A stretch of DNA of 64,000 bases from SZUA-229 sp041589455 (GCA_041589455.1 JBFHVQ010000004.1:1-64000); one strand, 5' to 3'. Counted from the stretch's first letter, positions 18,889-27,717 are shown. The notes: a model not told the origin generated them from the letters alone. Program-made: numbers and translations.

Positions 18889-19851
18889 TCAGGATCTACG
18901 AGAACAGCGTCTAAACTGGTCGTCACGGTATTGTTGAGATTTATTGCCGAGATACCATGGAACAATCGTTTCAGGGGTGTGTAATAGTTCACAAGGTGGT
19001 TTTACACTGTTTTCATTACAAATGCTATCGAGTTCCAGGGAATGATAGTTGTCAATTGAAAAAGGCTTGCCCGGGAAGTACTCAAGGATAATGGCCTGTA
19101 GCTGCGCGATAAAATCAGGTAGTGCTATGATCCAGTGTTTTTGCCCCAGTTGCTTGCTGGTAAATTGTACGAGCTCTTTGAGGGTGTAAGTGTCAGGGCC
19201 GCATAAGTCATATCGCTTGCCATAAGTTTCGGGGTTGTTAATTGCGCTAACAAAACAGTTGGCGACATCACCTACATAGACAGGTGCAAATTTCGCACCT
19301 GCACATGCCAGAGGGAAAATCAGTGGACTAAGTTTGAGCAGGCCTGCAAATCGGTTGAAAAAGCTGTCGTCAGCACCAAAAATAACCGAAGGTCGGAATG
19401 ATGTGACCTGGGTGTTGCCTGAAAAAGAATGTACCAGGTTTTCTGCTTCACCTTTGCTGCGCAAATAATGGCTGGTGCCCTGGGTTGAATCAGCGTTGAG
19501 GGCGCTCATATGCAGCAGTCTGTTAATCTTGTTGTGATGGCAGGCATTAAGTACTTTTCTAGTTAATTCAACATGCGCTTGACGAAAGCCATCTCCATTA
19601 TGCTCTCGTTCATTAAGAATGCCGACAAGGTTGATGACTACATCGGTATTAGCTAGTTGAGCATCTAACTGAGACTGCTCGTGGATATTGGTTTCTATGA
19701 TCTCAGTATTGGGTAAAACCGCTACGGACTCGCAACGAGACTTGCGTCGAGTGAGAACTTTAATCTGGTAGCCCTGCTGTGCAAGCAGGCTACATATCTG
19801 GCTGCCAACAAAGCCGCTACCACCCAGTATGCAAACTGTTTTTCTTGTCAT
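18889..19851 (-). CDS. NAD(P)-binding epimerase, NDUFA9-like
   Basis: 320-residue atypical SDR with a Rossmann opening VCILGGSGFVGSQICSLLAQ and basic residues TRRKSR after the second strand that favour NADP. It lacks a clean YxxxK pair in the normal place, though HYLRSKGEAENLV supplies Tyr and Lys in a YLRSKGEAE arrangement typical of the complex I NDUFA9 / isoflavone-reductase-like group. Bacterial members are often annotated 'complex I NDUFA9 subunit family' but are not proven complex I parts. Some act on quinone or lipid-related substrates; here none is indicated. It is 49 bases upstream of the kinase gene in the same direction. Confidence 0.82.
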   Translation of the reverse strand: MTRKTVCILGGSGFVGSQICSLLAQQGYQIKVLTRRKSRCESVAVLPNTEIIETNIHEQSQLDAQLANTDVVINLVGILNEREHNGDGFRQAHVELTRKVLNACHHNKINRLLHMSALNADSTQGTSHYLRSKGEAENLVHSFSGNTQVTSFRPSVIFGADDSFFNRFAGLLKLSPLIFPLACAGAKFAPVYVGDVANCFVSAINNPETYGKRYDLCGPDTYTLKELVQFTSKQLGQKHWIIALPDFIAQLQAIILEYFPGKPFSIDNYHSLELDSICNENSVKPPCELLHTPETIVPWYLGNKSQQYRDDQFRRCSRRS

Positions 19852-19944
19852 AGAGTTTAGTGTCCAAATTGATAATAGGATTAACAGGAAAATTTCGTAT
19901 GATTATATCTTGACATACACCAAAATTTAACACAATCTCACTCT

Positions 19945-20031
19945 ATGATAATGCAAAAAGAAAAGCTAAAGCGAACCAAATGGTGTCGACGAGTCGTCGG
20001 AGGTAACCGTGTTGTTTGTGTGCTGAATTAA
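19945..20031 (+). CDS. Possible 28-residue basic peptide (unverified)
   Basis: Open frame starting MIMQKEKLKRTKWCRRVV and ending VVCVLN, rich in Lys and Arg with two cysteines. It lies directly upstream of a strong plus-strand terminator that no recognised gene accounts for. A TTGACA stands at 19910 but without a good partner -10, and there is no clear ribosome-binding site before the ATG; a GGAGG inside the frame precedes a five-codon GTG frame. It could equally be part of a non-coding RNA. I do not recognise the peptide. Confidence 0.25.
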   Translation: MIMQKEKLKRTKWCRRVVGGNRVVCVLN

Positions 20032-20060
20032 TTATCAGAATAGTAATTTCGAATTATCGA

Positions 20061-20094
20061 AAGCCACAGACGAAAAAAGTCTGTGGCTTTTTTC
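20061..20094 (+). terminator. Strong intrinsic terminator with no recognised gene ahead
   Basis: Eleven-base-pair perfect stem AAGCCACAGAC / GTCTGTGGCTT, loop GAAAAAA, followed by a T-run on the plus strand only. It lies 25 bases before the DMT permease ATG. The nearest upstream gene points the other way, so it must end a small transcript or act as a leader terminator for the permease. Confidence 0.9.
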
Positions 20095-20119
20095 GTTAAG
20101 GGGCACAATAAAGGAACTA

Positions 20120-21058
20120 ATGATGTCGTCTTCACAGCTTAAATCGATGGAAAAATTAATAATTACGTTAGCTTACCTGGCAGTGATCATCATCTGGTCG
20201 ACTACGCCCCTGACAATTAAGTGGAGTAGTGAGGGTGTGGGGTATCTACCCGGTCTGATGTTTCGCATGATGATTGGTGCCTGTATGTCAGTGCTTCTAG
20301 TTGTTGTGATTTACAGAAAGTTGTCCTTTAGTGCATCGTCATGCAAAGCCTATACAGCAGTTGCTCTGGCATTGTATGGAGGAATGATTCCTGTTTATTG
20401 GGCGTCCCAGTATATCTCATCTGGATTGATTTCAGTGATTTTTGGTATATCACCAATAGTGGTGGGTTATCTGAGTTATCAGTTTATTCAGGAGCGCTCA
20501 TTCAGTGCGATGAAAGTCCTCGGGTCATTATCAGGTGTGATAGGACTTGGCGTGATATTTCTTGAAGATATGTCACTAAATAGTGAATATACCTATGGTA
20601 TTTTAGCGACACTGTTGGCCGTGCTATTACATGCAACAAGTGCGATCTGGGTAAAAGGGCTAAAGATAGAAATGCCACCATTGTCGCTGGTGTCGGGTGG
20701 GTTATTATTTACCATGCCATTATTTCTGTTAAGCTTTGCATTTACAAAACCGGAAATTCCAGTTGAAATACCTGCCAGGACAATCTGGTCTATTCTTTAC
20801 CTGGGTGTGGTGGGCTCAATACTGGGTTTTGTGTGTTATTACTATCTATTGAAGCGTCTGGCTGCATCGACGGTTGCGTTGATTACATTAATTACACCGG
20901 TAATTGCATTATTTATTGGTAAAATTTTTAATAATGAAGCAATTGGTTATGCTGTATTCATGGGCACACTTTTTGTATTGCTTGGCCTAGCGTTATATCA
21001 ATGGGGCGATTTATTGTTAGAGAAGGTATGGCGAAAGCGAAACTTTTTTTGTGGTTAG
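20120..21058 (+). CDS. EamA/DMT family permease
   Basis: 312-residue integral membrane protein with about ten helices arranged as two EamA repeats. IIIWSTTPLTIKW in the first helix and GGMIPVYWASQYISSGLISVIFGISPIV are typical of drug/metabolite transporters, as is the LYLGVVGSILGFVCYYYLLKRLAASTVAL type of ending (residues about 235-265). Relatives export amino acids or small metabolites; the substrate cannot be read from sequence. A GGAAC ribosome-binding site precedes tandem ATGs. Its 3' end overlaps the start of the outer-membrane protein gene by 31 bases. Transcription from upstream must pass or bypass the terminator at 20061. Confidence 0.9.
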   Translation: MMSSSQLKSMEKLIITLAYLAVIIIWSTTPLTIKWSSEGVGYLPGLMFRMMIGACMSVLLVVVIYRKLSFSASSCKAYTAVALALYGGMIPVYWASQYISSGLISVIFGISPIVVGYLSYQFIQERSFSAMKVLGSLSGVIGLGVIFLEDMSLNSEYTYGILATLLAVLLHATSAIWVKGLKIEMPPLSLVSGGLLFTMPLFLLSFAFTKPEIPVEIPARTIWSILYLGVVGSILGFVCYYYLLKRLAASTVALITLITPVIALFIGKIFNNEAIGYAVFMGTLFVLLGLALYQWGDLLLEKVWRKRNFFCG

Positions 21059-22311
21059 CAGGCTTAATGTTGAGTAGTCTTTCGATTGAGGCTGCCAATA
21101 TTATTAATGAAATTAATTTTGAAGGGAATGAGACTACGGAGGAGTCTATTCTCATAAGAGAGATTTTTGTTGCCGAAGGTGATGTGCTTGAGACAGAGCT
21201 GCTTGATAAATCTCGACAGGCAATTATGGATCTGGGCCTGTTTAAAAATGTCAGTTATTACCTGCGGGAAGTGATTACTGCCAATGATGCTGAATTAAGT
21301 GCTCGAGTTGATGTCGTTTTTGTGGTTGAGGAGAAGCTCTATCTTTTGGTCTTGCCACGCATAAGAACCAATGAAGATGAAACGCACTATGGAATCCAGG
21401 TAAGATGGGATAATGTCTGGGGTTTAAACCATGAAATGAGATTGTTACTGGAAGATCGTGGTAGTACGCAAGGTGTTGATGAGCAGCGTGAATCTATTGA
21501 ATATACCTATCCTAATGTCAATGGCACACCTTTTAATATCGAGTTTGAGATTCAGGCGATTAATAGTGTAGACGAGTTGATAGAGAGTGAGACGTTTGTT
21601 GATCGGCAGGATAATGAGTTTAGGCTATCTCTTTCTCGCTGGTTAAATAATCTAGGTAGAAATCGAGGCTGGTTACTGGGTGGTGAACTCAAATTTCAGC
21701 AACGCTTAAATGAGGTGTTTTATGGTGAGGGCGTTTCAGAGAAGCTGGACGCGCTTATTTTAGGGTTTACTCTTTCCTATAACAGTGTCAATAACTATGA
21801 ATATAATCGTGGCGGGAAATTATACTCATATAATTTTCAGATATCTGATGAGCGTCTGGGAAGTGACAGTGAATATACGCGCCATCTTTTTATCTATCGG
21901 AGCTATTATCGAATTGATGGTAGCCCGTTATCTAATCTAAATGTGCAAACTAGACTGGGTCACTCTAATAACCTGGTTCTCGATAAAACTGCTTTTAGTC
22001 TTGGTAGTAGCTCAGATTTGAGAGGATATGAAAAGAGTCGTTTCACGGGCAATACAATGTTGCTGACCAATGTAGAGTATATGTTTCCCCATCCAGACTA
22101 TCCTGTAGTGCGTTATGTGTGTTTTATGGATCTAGGTAACACCTATGATCAATTCGAAGATATTTTACATAAGCCATTAAATGTCGGTGTGGGTTTTGGT
22201 GTCCGCTGGAAAATACCCGCCTTAGTCAGGGTCGATCTAAGAGTTGATATAGGTTATGGCGTTACTGATGAAGATTACCGTGTAAGCTTTGGAACAAGGC
22301 ATGCTTTTTAA
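21028..22311 (+). CDS. BamA/TamA-like outer-membrane protein
   Basis: 427 residues from the chosen ATG, which follows AGAAGG and gives a clean signal peptide (MAKAKLFLWLAGLMLSSLS...EA). One POTRA-like domain follows (IINEINFEGNETTEESILIR, then an FKNVSYYLRE-type strand), then about 300 residues of alternating aromatic strands with the SSSDLRGYEKSRFTGNTMLL block and C-terminal FGTRHAF, whose final phenylalanine is recognised by the Bam machinery. A single POTRA plus barrel is smaller than BamA (five) or TamA (three), so it is a minor Omp85-superfamily member of unknown cargo. A longer frame opening at 21001 is less likely. Confidence 0.85.
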   Translation: MAKAKLFLWLAGLMLSSLSIEAANIINEINFEGNETTEESILIREIFVAEGDVLETELLDKSRQAIMDLGLFKNVSYYLREVITANDAELSARVDVVFVVEEKLYLLVLPRIRTNEDETHYGIQVRWDNVWGLNHEMRLLLEDRGSTQGVDEQRESIEYTYPNVNGTPFNIEFEIQAINSVDELIESETFVDRQDNEFRLSLSRWLNNLGRNRGWLLGGELKFQQRLNEVFYGEGVSEKLDALILGFTLSYNSVNNYEYNRGGKLYSYNFQISDERLGSDSEYTRHLFIYRSYYRIDGSPLSNLNVQTRLGHSNNLVLDKTAFSLGSSSDLRGYEKSRFTGNTMLLTNVEYMFPHPDYPVVRYVCFMDLGNTYDQFEDILHKPLNVGVGFGVRWKIPALVRVDLRVDIGYGVTDEDYRVSFGTRHAF

Positions 22312-22433
22312 ATGTCTGGTATTTAATGGTTTGAGTTAGAAGAATAGCAAAGCCAATAAAAGTTTCTAATAGCGAGAAGTTTGTGCGCATAAATGAATAT
22401 TTATACGCCAATGTTACGGTTCTCTATGAATGT

Positions 22434-24593
22434 TTATTGAGCAGAATGGGCTCGCTGTCGAAGTCGTCTTCTCCGCCTATTGGGGCGGGGTTGTTGATCA
22501 TAAATTGGTTCGTCATGTGTGAGTTGATGGATTCTTGTGCTGCCACCATCGTAAAAGTCGATAGTGAATTGTCCCATAATGTTATCGAGTTTAATCGCCT
22601 GCTCTTCCATCTCTTTGGCAGTAGCTGTTGCTTCTTCAACCAGCGCGGCATTTTGCTGTGTGCTTTCATCAAGTTGTATTACTGTATGATTAATTTGTTC
22701 TATTCCGGTGGACTGGCTGTGTGCTGCTTCAGCAATATCAGACATCAGGTTATTTACTTTTATAACAGCCTCAATGATGTCACTCAGTGTTTCGCCTGAT
22801 TGATCAGCTAATTTACTACCTTCATGTGCTTTTTCAACACTATCATTAATTAACTGTTTAATTTCTTTTGCAGCGCTAGCGCTACGTTGTGCAAGGTTTC
22901 TTACTTCTGTAGCGACAACTGCAAATCCTTTGCCCTGGTCTCCGGCACGTGCTGCTTCAACAGCGGCATTTAGTGCAAGTAAATTAGTTTGGAAAGCAAT
23001 TTCATCAATTGTGCTAATAATATCAGCAATGTTTTTGCTGGATGAGTTAATTTCTGCCATTGAATTGATCAAGTTACTTATTATATAGCCACCTGATTCG
23101 GCTTGAGCTCGGGCGTTGGCTGCAAATTGAGCCGCTTGCTGAGCATTTATTGAGTTCTTTTTGACAAAGGTTGTCATTTCTTCCATGGTTGCCGTGGTCT
23201 CTTCAAGAGCTACTGCTTGCTGATCTGTTCGACGACTTAAATCTATATTGCCTTCAGAGATTTCAATCGCGGTGTTCTTAACGCTGCTCGATGAGATATG
23301 GATTTCAGATATGACCTTGACCAGGTTATCAATTAAAGAGTTAATAGAGTCGCCTAGTATTTTAAAGTCACCTTCAAACTCATTTTCCAGTTTTCGGCTT
23401 AAATCCCCTTCGGATACTGATAGAAATAGATCTTTTATTGTATTGATCGTGGTTTTACGAAAAGTAATATCTGTTGCGTATTTAACGACCTTGACAGGTC
23501 TCTGGTTCAGGTCGAATATGGGGTTATAGGTGGCCTGAATCCAGATTTCTTTACCATTCTTGCCCAGGCGTTTATATTCGGCCGCCTGAAATTCACCCTG
23601 ATTTAATTTATCCCAAAACTGTTTGTATTCCAGGCTGTTTTTATAATCAGGTTCCACAAACATACTGTGATGTTGTCCTTTTACTTCATCAAGGGTGTAT
23701 CCCATTGCTGATAGAAAATTATCATTGGCAGAGATAATCGTGCCATCCATATTAAACTCAATCACTGCCTGGGATTTGCTAATGGCCTCGATTTGCCCGG
23801 AGAAGTCTGCAGCCTGTAATTTCTGCGCCGTCACATTGGTGGCATATTTGACGACCTTAAAAGGCTTGCCGTTTAAATCAAAGATGGGGTTGTAAGTGGC
23901 CTGGATCCAGACTTCCCTGCCATTTTTGCCAAGGCGCTTATATTCTGCGGTCTGAAATGCACCCTGATTCAGGTTTTGCCAGAATTGAGCGTATTCGGCA
24001 CTTTGTTTATAGCCTGGTTCAACAAACATGCTGTGGTGTTGCCCTTTTACTTCATCAAGGGTATATCCCATTGCCGATAGAAAATTATCATTGGCAGAGA
24101 TAATCGTGCCATCCATATTAAACTCAATCACCGCCTGGGATTTGCTAATGGCCTCGATTTGTCCCTTGTAATTGGCATCTATTAGCTTCTGCTGTGTTAC
24201 GTCAGTGGCAAATTTTATGACTTTATAGGCTTTGCCATTTTCATCCAGAATAGGGTTGTAACTGGCATGAATCCAGACGATCTTGCTATTTTTACCCAGC
24301 CGTTTAAATTCCGCTGTCTGGTGTTTTCCCTGGCTTAATGACTCCCAGAACTGTATGTACTCAGGATCATGCTTGTATGAGGGTTCAACAAAGATGCTAT
24401 GGTGTTTTCCCTGAATCTCCTCAAGTTGATAACCCATAACATCAAGAAATAATGAATTTGCTGAAATGATTGTGCCATCGATATTAAATTCTATAACGGC
24501 CTGTGATTTATCCAGAGCATCGAGTACAGATTGCATTTCCTCAAGCTTGCTATTTTCATCAGCAATGTTGTGATTCATATGTGATTCCGTCAA
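22434..24593 (-). CDS. Soluble methyl-accepting chemotaxis protein with three PAS domains
   Basis: 719-residue chemoreceptor with no membrane helix, so cytoplasmic. Three PAS domains (about residues 25-135, 148-258 and 270-380) are each followed by a PAC-like strand pattern (NPIFDLNGKPFKVVKYAT). The MCP signalling hairpin carries the conserved tip DEIAFQTNLLALNAAVEAAR, with methylation-helix sequences either side. PAS2 and PAS3 are almost identical in their first 45 residues, a recent internal duplication. The C terminus ends in an unusual Arg-rich tail (RPNRRRRRLRQR) rather than a CheR-binding pentapeptide. PAS type suggests sensing of redox, oxygen or a small ligand; no cofactor can be assigned. 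No che genes are in the window. Confidence 0.92.
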   Translation of the reverse strand: MTESHMNHNIADENSKLEEMQSVLDALDKSQAVIEFNIDGTIISANSLFLDVMGYQLEEIQGKHHSIFVEPSYKHDPEYIQFWESLSQGKHQTAEFKRLGKNSKIVWIHASYNPILDENGKAYKVIKFATDVTQQKLIDANYKGQIEAISKSQAVIEFNMDGTIISANDNFLSAMGYTLDEVKGQHHSMFVEPGYKQSAEYAQFWQNLNQGAFQTAEYKRLGKNGREVWIQATYNPIFDLNGKPFKVVKYATNVTAQKLQAADFSGQIEAISKSQAVIEFNMDGTIISANDNFLSAMGYTLDEVKGQHHSMFVEPDYKNSLEYKQFWDKLNQGEFQAAEYKRLGKNGKEIWIQATYNPIFDLNQRPVKVVKYATDITFRKTTINTIKDLFLSVSEGDLSRKLENEFEGDFKILGDSINSLIDNLVKVISEIHISSSSVKNTAIEISEGNIDLSRRTDQQAVALEETTATMEEMTTFVKKNSINAQQAAQFAANARAQAESGGYIISNLINSMAEINSSSKNIADIISTIDEIAFQTNLLALNAAVEAARAGDQGKGFAVVATEVRNLAQRSASAAKEIKQLINDSVEKAHEGSKLADQSGETLSDIIEAVIKVNNLMSDIAEAAHSQSTGIEQINHTVIQLDESTQQNAALVEEATATAKEMEEQAIKLDNIMGQFTIDFYDGGSTRIHQLTHDEPIYDQQPRPNRRRRRLRQRAHSAQ
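23661..23796 (-). repeat. PAS3 half-domain repeat, copy of 24027-24162
   Basis: 136-base stretch matching 24027-24162 with six mismatches, all transitions that leave the protein unchanged, at an offset of exactly 366 bases (122 codons). It encodes the start of PAS3 of the chemoreceptor. Confidence 0.9.
24027..24162 (-). repeat. PAS2 half-domain repeat, copy of 23661-23796
   Basis: Partner of the 23661-23796 repeat. Both encode the stretch beginning AISKSQAVIEFNMDGTIIS. The longest shared identical run is over 50 bases, long enough for recombination between copies. Confidence 0.9.
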
Positions 24594-24897
24594 AAAATGG
24601 GTTTTTCATATTTATGATTGATTAAACTAATGGTAGCGTAAAATATAGAATAAATTGAGATTATAGCTGCTTGCCTGAAATTTGCTGTGATGGCTAGTGG
24701 TGAAGTATATCTTCAAATAAATTAAATTCTGTGGATTTGTATAATAAAGAGAGAGAATACAAGAAGCGTGTTACGAAGCTTAATGAACTGTCAGTGTCTG
24801 TTCACCAAGCTTCAGTTGTTAAGCGGTTCTGCTTTTATAGACTGTTTAATGATGGTTGAAGTGATTTATCACTAAACAGGTTGAATGGCATTAAGAG
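24594..24897. other. 304-base gap holding a hairpin (24775-24813)
   Basis: AT-rich gap between the chemoreceptor start and the hopJ end. It should contain the chemoreceptor promoter. The visible structure is an inverted repeat at 24775-24788 and 24800-24813: GAAGCTT and GAAC pair with GTTC and AAGCTTC around a symmetric three-base internal loop and an 11-base loop. No T-run follows on either strand, so it is not a standard terminator. No convincing ORF was seen. Confidence 0.5.
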
Positions 24898-25242
24898 TTA
24901 TTTGTTCTCAAGTACCTGTGTCTTAAAGTCGATACCACCCCAGCCGGTTTTCATAAAGTTACGGATATTCTGGTGATCTTCTGCATCAGGGTGCTGCAAT
25001 ACATCTTCTCTATAATATTTTCCAAAACAATGAAGCGTATTGTCTTCGCTGATATTATTCAGCTTTGCAAAAGCAAAAATTTTACATGAACCATTGTTCT
25101 GATCAGCTGCATTGGTGAGGTCACCATTGCTGAATTCTCCCGGTGTAAATGTGTAGTTCTCATCAATGGTGATGATGGATTCTTCAAAGCTTATTTGCTC
25201 TGGTGTGTTATTTAGCTTTTCAATAAAACTGTCTAATTTCAT
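24898..25242 (-). CDS. HopJ type III effector family protein
   Basis: 114-residue small soluble protein. The stretches FEESIITIDENYTFTPGEFSNGD, NNGSCKIFAFAKLN and CFGKYYREDVL plus DHQNIRNFMKTGW are hallmarks of the HopJ family (named after a Pseudomonas syringae effector). The family is widespread in bacteria with no type III secretion, as in this window, so a housekeeping role of unknown nature is likelier than an effector role. The gene follows the MOSC gene by ten bases in the same direction, so they probably share a transcript. Confidence 0.88.
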   Translation of the reverse strand: MKLDSFIEKLNNTPEQISFEESIITIDENYTFTPGEFSNGDLTNAADQNNGSCKIFAFAKLNNISEDNTLHCFGKYYREDVLQHPDAEDHQNIRNFMKTGWGGIDFKTQVLENK

Positions 25243-25252
25243 AATTTAATAT

Positions 25253-25723
25253 TTACCTGTTAAATGATAGTGTCTGGTTTATCTGTAGGGTGCCGCCGTT
25301 AAGGATTTGTGCACGCAGGCCGGCTTTTCCTGTCAGGCTGGGCAATACCTGTGGTGTTAATAGCGCTGCAAGATGAGGGCAGGGCTCACACAGTTTGATG
25401 CCGAGCAGTTCGACATCGCCAATATAAAAAGTTTTATCGACCAGTTGATTCAGCTCGATTCTTTCGGTAATTAGGTTTCTGCGAAATTCTGCATAGGAAA
25501 AATCAAAATGAAACTGCTGATTAAATTCATCAACGCGTTCTTTTGCAATCAGCGTTAGTTCGCTGAGGGGTTTGCCAGCAAGCATTTCAGAAAATGTGCC
25601 AGTACCTTTGTAGTAACGATCTCCCTTTATGCCCTTGCCGGCAATTAGTTCTGCCTTAGTTAAACTTATCGGTTTACTATTAGCTGAATCGGCAATAAAA
25701 ATTTTATGTATACGTCCTTGCAT
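25253..25723 (-). CDS. MOSC domain protein
   Basis: 156-residue stand-alone MOSC domain. GKGIKGDRYYKGTGTFS near the start and RRNLITERIELNQLVDKTFYIGDVEL are typical, and the conserved cysteine is in LCEPCPHLAALL. MOSC domains handle molybdenum cofactor or sulfur and are thought to be sulfur carriers; small single-domain members (YiiM-like in layout) reduce N-hydroxylated bases or remain untested. It is ten bases downstream of serB and ten upstream of hopJ. The role is inferred only at family level. Confidence 0.9.
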   Translation of the reverse strand: MQGRIHKIFIADSANSKPISLTKAELIAGKGIKGDRYYKGTGTFSEMLAGKPLSELTLIAKERVDEFNQQFHFDFSYAEFRRNLITERIELNQLVDKTFYIGDVELLGIKLCEPCPHLAALLTPQVLPSLTGKAGLRAQILNGGTLQINQTLSFNR

Positions 25724-25733
25724 ATGTATTTCC

Positions 25734-26360
25734 TTATATAAGAGGGATAATATTCCTTAGGTCTTTATCTTCTATCACAATAGTTGCGGCTTCACGTAAT
25801 ACGGGTTTTGCGCAAAATGCGATACGTGTGTCGGCATGTTTAAACATACTCAGATCGTTTGCACCATCACCACAGACCAGTGTGTTTTCTGGGCCTATGC
25901 CCATTAGCCCCTGAAGGCGTTGCAGTAGTTCTCCTTTGGAAGTGTCGAACATCATTTCGCCGCCAACCAGTCCACTGAGTACACCATCTTCTGAATGAAG
26001 CGTATTACTGAACTCAGCATCGTAGCCGACGATGTCTTTGAAGTGGCGTGTTGCATTACGAAAGCCGCCGCTGAAAATAGCAACCATATAACCTTTTTCT
26101 TTCAATGCACTGACAAGCTCCTGTGCGCCGGGCATTAGAGGCAGGTTGTGGCAGATTTCGTTGAGGCGAGATTCTTTCAGGCCTTTTAATAATTTAACGC
26201 GCTGTTGTAGGGCGCCAAAAAAATCCATCTCACCACGCATTGCGGCTTCGGTGAGTTTTGCAACGGCGGCCTCCTGACCGGTTTCCCGCGCCAGAAAATC
26301 AATGGTTTCTCCATCCATTACGGTGGAGTCAAAATCCAGTACTGCTAGTTTCATATTCAA
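25734..26360 (-). CDS. serB: HAD-family phosphoserine phosphatase
   Basis: 208-residue HAD phosphatase catalysing the last step of serine synthesis. The nucleophile motif is LDFDSTVMDGETID, motif II is FSGGF, and motif III/IV is VCGDGANDLSMFKHAD. It lacks the N-terminal ACT region of longer SerB proteins, so it is the short form. The closely related ThrH / phosphoserine:homoserine phosphotransferases differ in sequence; SerB is the best fit. The preferred start may be the second Met (MKLAVLDFDST). It lies between trhP and the MOSC gene in a compact leftward run. Confidence 0.92.
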   Translation of the reverse strand: MNMKLAVLDFDSTVMDGETIDFLARETGQEAAVAKLTEAAMRGEMDFFGALQQRVKLLKGLKESRLNEICHNLPLMPGAQELVSALKEKGYMVAIFSGGFRNATRHFKDIVGYDAEFSNTLHSEDGVLSGLVGGEMMFDTSKGELLQRLQGLMGIGPENTLVCGDGANDLSMFKHADTRIAFCAKPVLREAATIVIEDKDLRNIIPLI

Positions 26361-26373
26361 TATTCTTTAAAAT

Positions 26374-27717
26374 TTATGTGTAAATAGGTGAGTCTATGTA
26401 GCGTGCAATCAAACCGCGCTGCGCCATATTCTCATCCAGTGGAATGCGAATTTTGTAGCCGCCACCTTTGGCTTCCTGCATGTCATTACCATTCATGTCC
26501 TGCATGCTGGTAAGCACAATATCTTCATTGCCAGAAGGCTTAATCAGTTCGAGTTTGTCGCCAACAGTAATTTTATTTTTTACGTCTATTTCTGCCATGC
26601 CAGTGGCTTTATCGTAGCCAATGACTTCACCAACAAACTGTTGCTGGCGACTAACTGAATTTCCCTGAATATAGTTCTGGTATTCATGGGTATGGTGGCG
26701 TTTGTAAAAGCCATCGGTGTATCCGCGATTCGCCAGGTTTTCCAGAATACCGAGTAATTCCGGGTTAAACTCGCGGCCCGCCTGGGCATCTAGAATAGCC
26801 TGTTTGTAGCTTTGCGCGGTGCGAGCCACATAGTAGTGTGACTTGGTGCGGCCTTCTATTTTTAAACTGTCTACACCAATCTCAACCAGCTGCTTGACGT
26901 GTTCAACGGCGCGCAGGTCTTTTGAATTCATAATGTAAGTGCCGTGTTCATCTTCTTCAACGGGCATCTGTTCGCCTGGGCGATTGCCTTCTTCAAGGAA
27001 CATGATTTCATCGGCTTTCGGGTGGCGCGCATCGCCCATGTCTGAAAGTTTTACGCTTTCTTCTTCTGCGGGTTTATATACCCCTTCAGCATTTTCAGTG
27101 GCGGGCGTTGATTTGTAATCCCAACGGCAGGCATTGGTACAGGTACCCTGATTGGGGTCTCTATGATTGAAGTAGCCAGATAGCAGGCAGCGTCCCGAGT
27201 AGGCAATACATAAGGCACCGTGCACAAAAACTTCCAGTTCCATGTCCGGACATTGCTGACGAATTTCTTTTATTTCATCGAGCGACAGTTCTCGTGACAG
27301 GATAATGCGCTCTACACCCACAGATTGCCAGAATTTAACTGCCGCATAATTAACCGTATTGGCCTGCACAGAGAGGTGAACTGGCATTTCGGGCCAGGTT
27401 TCCCTGACCATCATGATCAGCCCGGGGTCCGCCATAATTAGTGCATCTGGCCGCATTTCGATAATGGGACGCATGTCGTCGATATAGGTTTTGATCTTGC
27501 TGTTGTGTGGCATCAGGTTAGATGTCAGGTAGAACTTTTTCCCGAGATCATGGGCTTCTTTAATACCGATTGCCAGATTGTCTTCTAGAAAATCATTATT
27601 ACGTACCCGTAGGCTGTATCGTGGCTGGCCCGCGTACACGGCGTCTGCGCCATAAGCAAAGGCATAACGCATATTTTTCAGGGTTCCTGCAGGGGATAGT
27701 AATTCAGTCTGTTTCAT
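26374..27717 (-). CDS. trhP: tRNA hydroxylation protein P (U32 peptidase family)
   Basis: 447-residue U32-family protein, YegQ/TrhP type. In E. coli TrhP works with prephenate and iron-sulfur chemistry to hydroxylate U34 of tRNAs (ho5U), the precursor of cmo5U. Hallmarks are the opening LLSPAGTLKNMRYAFAYGADAVYAGQ, the EVFVHGALCIAYSGRCLLSGYF motif and CTNACRWDYK with clustered cysteines for a metal centre, and the C-terminal beta-barrel region. Length equals that of E. coli YegQ. It is the first gene of the leftward trhP-serB-MOSC-hopJ run, with the promoter in the 81-base gap before the permease pseudogene. Confidence 0.92.
   Translation of the reverse strand: MKQTELLSPAGTLKNMRYAFAYGADAVYAGQPRYSLRVRNNDFLEDNLAIGIKEAHDLGKKFYLTSNLMPHNSKIKTYIDDMRPIIEMRPDALIMADPGLIMMVRETWPEMPVHLSVQANTVNYAAVKFWQSVGVERIILSRELSLDEIKEIRQQCPDMELEVFVHGALCIAYSGRCLLSGYFNHRDPNQGTCTNACRWDYKSTPATENAEGVYKPAEEESVKLSDMGDARHPKADEIMFLEEGNRPGEQMPVEEDEHGTYIMNSKDLRAVEHVKQLVEIGVDSLKIEGRTKSHYYVARTAQSYKQAILDAQAGREFNPELLGILENLANRGYTDGFYKRHHTHEYQNYIQGNSVSRQQQFVGEVIGYDKATGMAEIDVKNKITVGDKLELIKPSGNEDIVLTSMQDMNGNDMQEAKGGGYKIRIPLDENMAQRGLIARYIDSPIYT

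Noticed and set aside
24898..25242. HopJ family as evidence of type III secretion.
   Set aside because: The family is common in bacteria without type III systems and no secretion genes are in the window.
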